This document shows positions 29,918 to 37,701 of a DNA stretch of 64,000 nt, piece after piece. Under the pieces are notes generated by a model. The model was not told where the DNA came from and made no database searches. It was given only the letters and a program-made list of their open reading frames with translations. A program made the translations under genes and the position numbers. Source of the stretch: a virus; the IMG/VR virus record IMGVR_UViG_3300025137_000020, positions 1-64,000 of that record; one strand, 5' to 3'. The number at the start of each line of letters is the position of its first letter. Positions within the stretch are counted from its first letter, which is position 1.

Positions 29918-31810
29918 TTAGCCGCCTACTACTTCAGAGAACTCGACTCCTGTACGTGTTGCCACGAAGTTGAGCGTAATGAAGTTGATAGAACGTGCGG
30001 GTTTAATATAAATATCTGCAACGAAACGATTGGTATCAATCACCTGTCCAGTGTTATTTGTTTCATCACAGACGACTAAAAAGTCTGTAACTCCACGTCG
30101 ACCTTTAACATCTCTCAAGAATGGTTCCACTAGATTGCGGAATTGAGCGCGAGTAAACTCGTCATTCAATTCGAATAGTGAGAACTTAGATGCAGTAGAA
30201 ATCGCTTTTTCGAGAACGATAAACAATCTACGAACATTAATTCTGTCGAATGCTGAAGCTTTGACTTGACCAGTCTTGTCTCCAAATAGTAAGATGCCAT
30301 TACCAGGGAAAGAACAAATCGGATTGACTTGAGCTTTATAGAGGCCATCTCTTGAACTTTGATTTGGATTAAATGCTAACTTAGTAACGCCTAATAGATT
30401 ACCACGATTATATCCTGCTGGTGAGAACCAAGGGTCATTTGTACCATCTGTCCTCGCACAAAGTCCGGCCATGTGACCAGAAGCTGCGATATATTCATAA
30501 TTATCGGCGTATTTATTATAGACATATATTGGAGAACTATCCATAAATGCATAGCTATTCATATTTGTCAACGCAGTTCGTTTTGCCAATACTCGTTTCA
30601 GTTTGTCTGCTTCTGTAGTTGCATTTTCAACTGCATCTGCATCGGCTGCTGTAGATGCATCTCCTACACCAACATTTGGTGAGACGAAAGCAACACAATC
30701 TTTACGAGTTGATGCACATTGAATAAGGTCATTGTCAATCGTGATTTGAGAATCGCCATCGACTAGTCCTGCACCTGCCATCAATAGATTTACATCTACA
30801 GTATCTGCATCTTCGAATAAATCAATAGCAGCTAGATATCCAGAGCTAGATACATCGCCGTCTTGACCATTTGACAAACGGTCTACATAAAGACCATCTG
30901 CAAAGTAACCCGAATCGTCTGTACCTAAATCAGATGTAGTGTCTGTATCTGCATTACCATCAATTGCTGCTGTAGCATTACCAATAGTTCCATCAGCTCC
31001 AGTGAATAGTCCATCGGTAGCGTCACCGATTTTATTAACAAACACATATTGTGAACTTTGATTGATTACATCATAATAGTAATTCGAGCTACCGTCAGCT
31101 TCTTTAGAGTCTGATAGTAGAGAAAGACTTTGATATTTCTCAACAACGTTATTAGGTGTGCCTGTTACTAAACCATCCTCATCAATGATAAGAACATGAA
31201 TTTCATCTGCCAGCGGGGTAGATGTTCCACTAATATCTTTAGTATTGAGTGAACCTGCAGCTGCATCGAAGTTTGCTTGAACTGTAGCTAAATCCAAATT
31301 AATTGGAGTATCACTACCAGCGGTGTATGCATTAGTTCCGTGAGATATAATAACCTTCAATGAGTTACCATATTCGCCGGGACAACGCGAAACGAAAGTC
31401 ACGCCTTTATTGATTGCTGTTTGTTTGGCATAAAAATCTGTTAGATTTTTAATTTGCGTTTTATAATTGGCTTGAATCAGATCGCTTCCTCTGTTACCAG
31501 CTGTTGCTGATATCGTGTCGGATGACGCGACTGTGTCACCAGTGCTAAGGGGCGTTACTGCCCTAGAGACTTTTAAGGTATTCCCGTATTTTAAAAAACC
31601 AGCAGCTTGTAAGAAAGACTTACTTACTGTGGCATCGGGTTTACCGAAAACCTCTGATAGGTCGTTTTCGGAACTAATGTTAATTAGTTCATCAACTGGA
31701 CCCCATTTGAACTCTCCTGCAAATCCGCCGATCGATGTCGACAAAGCAGGAATTACGTTCGTTAAGTCGATTTCTTTTACCTCGACTCCGGGTGATACTA
31801 AGAATCCCAT
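29918..31810 (-). CDS. gp18: tail sheath protein gp18
   Basis: A 630-residue contractile sheath subunit (T4 gp18 is 659). The start 'MGFLVSPGVEVKEIDLTNVI' with 'TSIGGFAGEFKWGPVDE' is diagnostic. The C-terminal sheath core has 'NPICSFPGNGILLFGDKT', 'INVRRLFIVLEKAISTASKF' and 'ARSINFITLNFVATRTGVEF'. The variable middle (about 200-400) is the surface domain and differs most between phages. The leader is about 60 nt with an AGAGG ribosome site, unlike the short-leader genes, consistent with very high expression. Confidence 0.96.
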   Translation of the reverse strand: MGFLVSPGVEVKEIDLTNVIPALSTSIGGFAGEFKWGPVDELINISSENDLSEVFGKPDATVSKSFLQAAGFLKYGNTLKVSRAVTPLSTGDTVASSDTISATAGNRGSDLIQANYKTQIKNLTDFYAKQTAINKGVTFVSRCPGEYGNSLKVIISHGTNAYTAGSDTPINLDLATVQANFDAAAGSLNTKDISGTSTPLADEIHVLIIDEDGLVTGTPNNVVEKYQSLSLLSDSKEADGSSNYYYDVINQSSQYVFVNKIGDATDGLFTGADGTIGNATAAIDGNADTDTTSDLGTDDSGYFADGLYVDRLSNGQDGDVSSSGYLAAIDLFEDADTVDVNLLMAGAGLVDGDSQITIDNDLIQCASTRKDCVAFVSPNVGVGDASTAADADAVENATTEADKLKRVLAKRTALTNMNSYAFMDSSPIYVYNKYADNYEYIAASGHMAGLCARTDGTNDPWFSPAGYNRGNLLGVTKLAFNPNQSSRDGLYKAQVNPICSFPGNGILLFGDKTGQVKASAFDRINVRRLFIVLEKAISTASKFSLFELNDEFTRAQFRNLVEPFLRDVKGRRGVTDFLVVCDETNNTGQVIDTNRFVADIYIKPARSINFITLNFVATRTGVEFSEVVGG

Positions 31811-31875
31811 AATTGTTTCCTCTTGTTTTCAGTTAATTAATAAGTGTTATCATTGCAAGTTTATTTCAATATCTC

Positions 31876-31883
31876 TATTTATA
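31876..31883 (-). promoter_or_regulatory. T4-type late promoter TATAAATA of gp18
   Basis: Perfect box just before the gp17 stop region, predicted start about 31870, leader about 60 nt to the gp18 ATG. Confidence 0.8.
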
Positions 31884-31886
31884 ATA

Positions 31887-33455
31887 CTACAAATCTCTCC
31901 AAGCACGCTGCTCATCAAGCATGTCGCTGTAATCATTGTTCGTGCTGGCATTATTGTAAAAACCAAAATCTAATAAATCATCTTCCATAGCTTCTCTATC
32001 TTTGTAAAGCATATCTTTTAGACTTATTTCATCAATATCTCCAAACGCTTCTGTAGATACAAACCAGCCAAACATAACTAGGTTCATCACCATATCATCG
32101 TGAGCGCCTTTGTCTGCTTCATAGCTCGAGCCTTTTGGTACAAATGTAGATAGCTCTAAAATAGTATTACTGTCAACCAATTCTAGCCCACCCTGTTCTA
32201 TCAAATCTTTCATATTAGAACACCCCATTCGTTTAATCTTTTTAGTCATGGTAACACCAATGCCACCTTTCTTAATAGCCGATTCAACAAAAGTGTTTTC
32301 GTATTCTAATTCGTAGTAAACTCCATTGCACACCACTTGTCCAGCGTCATTACTTTCAATTACTACAATGGCTTCGTTATAGTAATTAGCTGCGTGGACA
32401 ATAATGTCTGGAAATAACAAAGGTGAGATCATGTTATCTCTATACGCTGCCACCTGTTTAAATGGTCTTGACGACATATCAATTACAGTAAATGTAGAAT
32501 AGTCTTGGCCTCGCCCCTTTGAAACGTCTACCATCATTATATACTCATGCCCCTCTTGGGGTAATTCATATAACTTAACATCTCTAATAGTTTTAATTGG
32601 TTCTTTAGCTTTTAAGCCAAGAAGACAATCCGCTGTAATAAGTGTTGAAGAACTACCGACGAACTGATTTCCAAACTCTTGAATGAATTGAGTCTCTGAT
32701 GTATTTGATATCGTTTGCTTTTTCCATGCGTCATCTCTGCCAGGCACGTCCCACCAATCAACTCTGAAGTTAGCAAAATCATTTGCCTTTTGTACCGCAC
32801 CTTCCCATATCTTATAGAACATGTTGCCTACTCCATTTGGCGTAGATGTAATAATAACTTTGGTTTCTTTACCAGATGAAATTACGGGATAGGTCGAGGT
32901 ATAGAAAGTTGTGGCATTCTCAACGAAAGCAAACTCGTCAAGGAATAGTAAATTGACTGATTGACCACGAATAGAAGATGCAGATGTAGCCGACGCAATA
33001 ATCTTTGAGTTATTGGAGAACTCAAGTGAACCTTTATTCAATACTCTACAACCGGGCTGTAAAAAGAACGGAAGATTCTCAAGAGCTAACGTAACTCGAG
33101 ATAACATTTCTCTTGCAGTAGCTCCTTTATTAGCAAGTACTGCAATAGTTTTTTCGGGGTGAAAGATCGCATACCAAAGAATATAAACGACCGACGAAAT
33201 AGATTTACCAGACTGTCGACATGCAAGAACAACACTAAACCGGTTATCGTTGAAATGCTCAAACATTTTTTCTTGGTATGGATATAAGTCAAACGGAACT
33301 AGCCCCTTATCAAGATTGATAACTTTCACATACGTTTTTGCGAAGTGCACAGGGTCACGCATACACTTTTGGTATTCGGTGATTTCTTCTTTGGTGTAGT
33401 TATGAGTTACACCGTCTCTCTTAACCAGAGAGTTTCCATTATATCCGTCAGTCAT
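31887..33455 (-). CDS. gp17: terminase large subunit gp17
   Basis: A 522-residue packaging motor (T4 gp17 is 610). ATPase: 'LYPYQEKMFEHFND', Walker A CRQSGKS at 79-85, Walker B LLFLDE at 169-174, coupling motif ITSTPNG. Nuclease: 'YIMMVDVSKGRGQDYSTFTV' with catalytic D310 and nearby D318, and a later acidic cluster 'VVIESNDAGQ'. It translocates DNA into the prohead through gp20 and cuts the concatemer. It overlaps gp16 by eight bases, so the subunits are coupled. No intron or frameshift is seen. Confidence 0.96.
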   Translation of the reverse strand: MTDGYNGNSLVKRDGVTHNYTKEEITEYQKCMRDPVHFAKTYVKVINLDKGLVPFDLYPYQEKMFEHFNDNRFSVVLACRQSGKSISSVVYILWYAIFHPEKTIAVLANKGATAREMLSRVTLALENLPFFLQPGCRVLNKGSLEFSNNSKIIASATSASSIRGQSVNLLFLDEFAFVENATTFYTSTYPVISSGKETKVIITSTPNGVGNMFYKIWEGAVQKANDFANFRVDWWDVPGRDDAWKKQTISNTSETQFIQEFGNQFVGSSSTLITADCLLGLKAKEPIKTIRDVKLYELPQEGHEYIMMVDVSKGRGQDYSTFTVIDMSSRPFKQVAAYRDNMISPLLFPDIIVHAANYYNEAIVVIESNDAGQVVCNGVYYELEYENTFVESAIKKGGIGVTMTKKIKRMGCSNMKDLIEQGGLELVDSNTILELSTFVPKGSSYEADKGAHDDMVMNLVMFGWFVSTEAFGDIDEISLKDMLYKDREAMEDDLLDFGFYNNASTNNDYSDMLDEQRAWRDL

Positions 33456-33852
33456 TATCTACCTTCTTCGCCAGCATTTTCTGAAGTTCAGAAGTCGAAC
33501 CGACAAAGAGGTTATTATTCGTGACGCCACTAGATTCAGTCGGTTCATTATTTAGTTTATCAAGTTCGTGTCTTTTCTTTTGTAAATCAATTAATTGTGT
33601 AGTTACATCAGCTGAGGTTTTAAACATTCCCGCAAGAACTTCAAAAGCTCTGGGATGCTCGGCTTCTACTGCAACCTGCATCATGTGGTCAAGAGCCTCG
33701 TCAGATTTGTCAAGTAGGCTTTTTAGATTATCTCTAGCTAAATTGTAATCTTCTTCTGCATCGTCAGTAAGATTAACTTCTTTTTGAATAGGAACTAGCG
33801 GTCTTGCGTTAGAAACCAATGCCTTATTTATTTTGTCAAGTTTATCACTCAT
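33448..33852 (-). CDS. gp16: terminase small subunit gp16
   Basis: A 134-residue protein (T4 gp16 is 164) lying between gp15 and gp17, overlapping both by eight bases. Central helices 'SLLDKSDEALDHMMQVAVEA' and 'PRAFEVLAGMFKTSADVTTQ', followed by 'LIDLQKKRHELDKL', match the coiled-coil oligomerisation core of the family. It recognises DNA to start packaging and stimulates the gp17 ATPase. The call rests on position and core motif; both are good. Confidence 0.9.
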   Translation of the reverse strand: MSDKLDKINKALVSNARPLVPIQKEVNLTDDAEEDYNLARDNLKSLLDKSDEALDHMMQVAVEAEHPRAFEVLAGMFKTSADVTTQLIDLQKKRHELDKLNNEPTESSGVTNNNLFVGSTSELQKMLAKKVDND

Positions 33853-35941
33853 TTACTGTCATATTAAATACTGTTCTAGTTACTCCAGAGGTTAGTCCCG
33901 TAAGAACTTCTTCTTCAACAAACTTAGATTCTAACTCCTTTACCACTATTACGTTATTACTTGAAGATACAATAGTCGCTCGTCCTAACGTTGCATTTCC
34001 TGTTACGATTTCGCCTATTGTAAAATTTTGGTTGTCGGATGATGAAACGTTAAGAGTTTCGCCTCTTGAGCCAATTCTTATATTCCAGCCAGCTACAACT
34101 GGATTTACCGTGTCATTTACATTATCGGCAATCAACGTGCCATTTCTAAGTAATTGCCATTCATCACCACTGTATTGAATACTTACTGCAGCGTTTGGAC
34201 TATTACTTCCGCCAGACGGTGAATTCAAATCAAATTTTGGAAGGCCATTTACTTTACCATTTCTAATAAAATTACCGGATATAATCGTATCATTTACTGA
34301 ATCGATATCTATAACCAATGGGGTTGTAGGAGAATTAGCCGGGCTATCAATTTCTCCTAATTGCTCTGCTGGAATAGTGATTTGGTCAGTAACTAAATAA
34401 TCTACACCACCGTCAATAATTGTAATATTAGAAACCGAGCCAGTCTTGTCTAAATCAATGTCTAATGATAGACCACCACCGGTTCCGCCATCAACAGTTA
34501 TGCTACGAGTAAAGGTTGGATTATAATCTGCTATTGTATCAGCATTAGCAGAATCACCTGCAGTTACAGTAAATGTATTAACACCTCCTTGAGCCACACC
34601 CGTACCAGAAATACTAGCAGCGGTTATAACTCCACTATCGATTGTAGTAACTGTAACTGTTGCATCGTTAGCTGGACTTGCGCCACCTAAAGATGTACCA
34701 AGAACTGTAATTGTTTCGTTTTCAGCGAATGCAGTTCCGCCGTCACTTATAGCACTAATGCTATATACAGTGCCATCTTTTTGTATAGATAAATCAGCGT
34801 CTGTTCCACTAATACCACCATCCAAATCTGTAATATCATATACTATAGCTTCAGTAGAATCAATAGTATCTACATTTATCGTCAAACTTGTATTATGATA
34901 AGGCGAATCAGATATTGTTAATGTATCTGCTACAGTAAATTTGAGTCCCGCGAGTGAAGTTGCCACCGCAGTAGTTATTCCTGTTCTGCCGTCTATAGTA
35001 ACATCAAATGCAGCTCCTGTGCCAGTGCCGCCTGTCGCAGATAAAGATGAAATAGCAATATTAGTATTATCCGCAGCAATTCTATCTAAGTCAGTAGTAC
35101 CACTATTAATAGAAACACTATTAATATCGTTTAACGCAGCAATACCCGATAAAACTAAACTGTTAACTGCTAAATTCGCCGAGTGCTGGTTATCTGCATC
35201 AAACAATGAAGTAAACACGTCGATTGCACCCGATGGAGAATCTTGTGATACTTGTACAGTGCTTAATGTATTTGCTAACCCAACCGCCACCGATGTAAAA
35301 TCAGCAATTTCGGTTTCAACCTTTTTGATAATTGATACCCTTGAAGTATCGGGTGCGAATCTAATTCTTACAGTAAAGTCTAATGTATAAACTATGGTTC
35401 TTCTTGTTGCAACATCTGATTCATAATCATCTGTAAATGTAACGCTGTTTAGAATAAACGGGACGTCGGTAAGAGAGCCAGGTCCTTCAATGCCTTTAAT
35501 ACTTACTGTGTATTCTGGTGAAAATGTTGGAAGAATCTGCTCTACAATTTGTAACGCGTCCTCTTGGTTTCTAGCCATAATATTCAATTGCATACCCAGA
35601 GTATAAGGAACACTCTGATACATAGAATTTCTACTATTAGGCGAGTTAGAAATAGTATGTAGAGTCTTATTCAGTCTATTCAATTTTGTACTAGAGTCGT
35701 AATCAATAGAAGTAATTTCAAAAGACATTCTTGGCAACTTAATTGCTACCCGCTGCTGCTCTAGGTTCTCTTTCATTCTATCCAAGAATTTATTTCGAGG
35801 CCCATAAGATATAGGAACCCTTTGGATATTAGATATAGTATTTCCACTGTGTCGACCGACAACAATGTTATTAAAGATTGTACCAAATACTGATACAATT
35901 CTTTTTATTGTAGCGTGATAAAAATGTACTCCGTTAAGCAT
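33845..35941 (-). CDS. gp15: tail sheath stabiliser gp15 with very long C-terminal extension
   Basis: Residues about 1-215 match gp15, the proximal tail sheath stabiliser: 'YHATIKRIVSVFGTIFNNIV', 'IQRVPISYGPRNKFL', 'IVEQILPTFSPEYTVSI', 'RRTIVYTLDFTVRIRF'. T4 gp15 ends at 272, whereas this protein has about 698 residues. The extra about 450 residues are beta-rich, with repeated 'SDGGTAFAENETITV' and 'DGGVDYLVTDQITI'-type units. A similar unit occurs in the giant protein at 52552-63585. The first ATG at 35959 lies inside gp14; I prefer 35941, which overlaps the gp14 stop by eight bases. The extension may decorate the head-tail joint. Confidence 0.85.
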   Translation of the reverse strand: MLNGVHFYHATIKRIVSVFGTIFNNIVVGRHSGNTISNIQRVPISYGPRNKFLDRMKENLEQQRVAIKLPRMSFEITSIDYDSSTKLNRLNKTLHTISNSPNSRNSMYQSVPYTLGMQLNIMARNQEDALQIVEQILPTFSPEYTVSIKGIEGPGSLTDVPFILNSVTFTDDYESDVATRRTIVYTLDFTVRIRFAPDTSRVSIIKKVETEIADFTSVAVGLANTLSTVQVSQDSPSGAIDVFTSLFDADNQHSANLAVNSLVLSGIAALNDINSVSINSGTTDLDRIAADNTNIAISSLSATGGTGTGAAFDVTIDGRTGITTAVATSLAGLKFTVADTLTISDSPYHNTSLTINVDTIDSTEAIVYDITDLDGGISGTDADLSIQKDGTVYSISAISDGGTAFAENETITVLGTSLGGASPANDATVTVTTIDSGVITAASISGTGVAQGGVNTFTVTAGDSANADTIADYNPTFTRSITVDGGTGGGLSLDIDLDKTGSVSNITIIDGGVDYLVTDQITIPAEQLGEIDSPANSPTTPLVIDIDSVNDTIISGNFIRNGKVNGLPKFDLNSPSGGSNSPNAAVSIQYSGDEWQLLRNGTLIADNVNDTVNPVVAGWNIRIGSRGETLNVSSSDNQNFTIGEIVTGNATLGRATIVSSSNNVIVVKELESKFVEEEVLTGLTSGVTRTVFNMTVNE

Positions 35942-36830
35942 TGTCGTTTGGCTCTCCAAATGGATTTAATTCACTAAAGTCTAAGTAATTGTTATTGATT
36001 GCTTCAAAGTCTGCAGCGTCGTCAAACGCGTCATTTGAATATATTTCTGATGTCAAATCTTCTTCGGCCGCAACAGTCGCAGCTGCAGCTGATTTGGTAC
36101 CAACAATAGTATCACCGATTTTAATCTTATTGACAGTACCGTCAACAACTGACAGTGTGCCAAGGTTTAATACGATTGGGGTCTGGTCTTCATCAAAGCC
36201 AAGAACTTCTGAGGTTCCAACAGAAGAATCTGCAAACGTAATGTTAACCTCTTCGCCTATCTCAAATTTAGTCGTGGACGTATAAGTAATCCCAATACTA
36301 GTTGTAGCTTCGTGAATTGTTTGAACATCATCAATTAAACCAAGTCCCGTGTCAATATCTTCGCCTCGGTATTCGAATAGTTCACATTGAAGTTTATATA
36401 CGACAAGATTGTTTAATTGATAAAAAGGCTGTTCGTGTTCAACAAATTTCAATTCAAATAACGACTTTGACAGTGGAATATAAATTAAGTCACCTTCTTT
36501 AGGTCTTATCATATCCGACCCTCGGGTGGCTCTTGAAAAGCTTCTTCTTGCTACGATAAGGCTAACTTGGTCTCTTATCTCTAATCCAAATTTACCGAGC
36601 AAATCGCCATCACCATCAAAGCCATCAGTATTTTCGATATACATTTCAACAAGGTATGAATCCGTAAATTTAGACTCGATGGTTTCATTGATTATATCAT
36701 CAGAGCTAATAATATCACGAGGAATATAATACACATCTTGACCGTAAATACCCAAAGCTTCTACGACCATATCCTCGTAGAGGTCTTTCTCTCCTACAGA
36801 GCCCTGTGAAAAATAAGTATTTCTTGCCAT
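35934..36830 (-). CDS. gp14: head completion/neck protein gp14
   Basis: A 298-residue protein (T4 gp14 is 256). The N-terminal block 'LYEDMVVEALGIYGQDVYYI', 'DSYLVEMYIENTDGFDGDGD', 'GDLIYIPLSKSLFELKFVE' and 'QPFYQLNNLVVYKLQCELFE' is typical. The remaining beta-rich region has an acidic C-terminus. With gp13 it forms the neck that seals the filled head and joins the tail. It is ordered gp13-gp14-gp15 as in T4, with 12 bases after gp13 and an overlap into gp15. Confidence 0.93.
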   Translation of the reverse strand: MARNTYFSQGSVGEKDLYEDMVVEALGIYGQDVYYIPRDIISSDDIINETIESKFTDSYLVEMYIENTDGFDGDGDLLGKFGLEIRDQVSLIVARRSFSRATRGSDMIRPKEGDLIYIPLSKSLFELKFVEHEQPFYQLNNLVVYKLQCELFEYRGEDIDTGLGLIDDVQTIHEATTSIGITYTSTTKFEIGEEVNITFADSSVGTSEVLGFDEDQTPIVLNLGTLSVVDGTVNKIKIGDTIVGTKSAAAATVAAEEDLTSEIYSNDAFDDAADFEAINNNYLDFSELNPFGEPNDNA

Positions 36831-36842
36831 AATATCATCTCG

Positions 36843-37655
36843 TTATCCTACATAGAAAGCCGGAGGCATTTCGTATTTAAGTTGAGCCTCTTCTTCGATC
36901 TTTATGATTTCTTCATTAGCTTCATCATAAATCTGTTGACCGTTCATTGTAACTCCACCGGGCAATTGCATCCCATCAAACTTTTTGATATTAGTACCCC
37001 ACTGCTTTTTAACTAATGCAGTTAAATATTTTTTTAAGAACATATCGTTATATACTTTAGTTGATGTAGCTTCTGTTGTTGCCGATACGTCTGCGCCGGA
37101 ACCATAAGTATCTCCGGTCGAATTTGTTTTTGGTACAACTGCTTCATAACCCTCAAACACTATGTATTGGTCTAATCTTAAGTCAGTGCCCCATCGGGTC
37201 TCAATATAAAGCCTATTTATGTGTCTGTTAAATCTTACTGTTTGGTCTTTGCCATCAAACATTTGATCTATCAAAGCTAGGTGTTGTTGTGTCATTGAAT
37301 ATTGCAGCATATTACCTGCCCCCTTATTCAAATCATATAAGCCATTTAACATCATTTGATATTCTATATTAAAGTCGCCGGTACCACCAGAATTAGAATT
37401 AAATGGTAACACTCTAGACACGGTAAGATAGGTATCTGGTATAGTAATATACTCGTTGTCGATATCCGCCTGGGTTATCTTATATTTTCGAAATCTTTTA
37501 ATTACAGCGTCTGAATGATACTCTTGGTAAAATTGCAGCGCTTCATCTAGACGATCACCTAGTTGGTCATCATCTACATTTATTTCAATCACTGGAGCTC
37601 CTAAAGCTCTTAAACAATAATCAACTAATGTTTGTCTAGAATATGGTTTCGACAT
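36843..37655 (-). CDS. gp13: head completion/neck protein gp13
   Basis: A 270-residue protein (T4 gp13 is 309). Recognisable parts: 'RQTLVDYCLRALGAPVIEIN', 'DDQLGDRLDEALQFYQEYHS', 'MLNGLYDLNKGAGNMLQYSM', 'TALVKKQWGTNIKKFDGMQL', 'GVTMNGQQIYDEANEEI'. A late box lies five bases before the ATG, so this gene likely begins a predicted leaderless transcript that carries gp13-gp14-gp15-gp16-gp17. Confidence 0.95.
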   Translation of the reverse strand: MSKPYSRQTLVDYCLRALGAPVIEINVDDDQLGDRLDEALQFYQEYHSDAVIKRFRKYKITQADIDNEYITIPDTYLTVSRVLPFNSNSGGTGDFNIEYQMMLNGLYDLNKGAGNMLQYSMTQQHLALIDQMFDGKDQTVRFNRHINRLYIETRWGTDLRLDQYIVFEGYEAVVPKTNSTGDTYGSGADVSATTEATSTKVYNDMFLKKYLTALVKKQWGTNIKKFDGMQLPGGVTMNGQQIYDEANEEIIKIEEEAQLKYEMPPAFYVG

Positions 37656-37660
37656 ATATC

Positions 37661-37668
37661 TATTTATA
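37661..37668 (-). promoter_or_regulatory. T4-type late promoter TATAAATA of gp13
   Basis: Perfect box, five bases before the ATG at 37655; predicted start is the first base of the ATG. Confidence 0.8.
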
Positions 37669-37701
37669 AGAAACGACTAGTCGGAATGGCAGAAACTACA
37701 T

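Noticed and set aside
30007-30014. TATAAATA on the plus strand inside gp18
   Set aside because: No plus-strand gene follows; treated as chance.
35941-35959. Upstream ATG giving gp15 six extra residues
   Set aside because: It lies further inside gp14; the start at 35941 overlaps the stop compactly and puts the usual MLNGVHFYH-type N-terminus first.
37674-37683. Perfect palindrome CGACTAGTCG between gp13 and the 731-aa gene
   Set aside because: Too short with no loop or T tract; no sign of an attachment site or terminator. Possibly a protein-binding site, unsupported.
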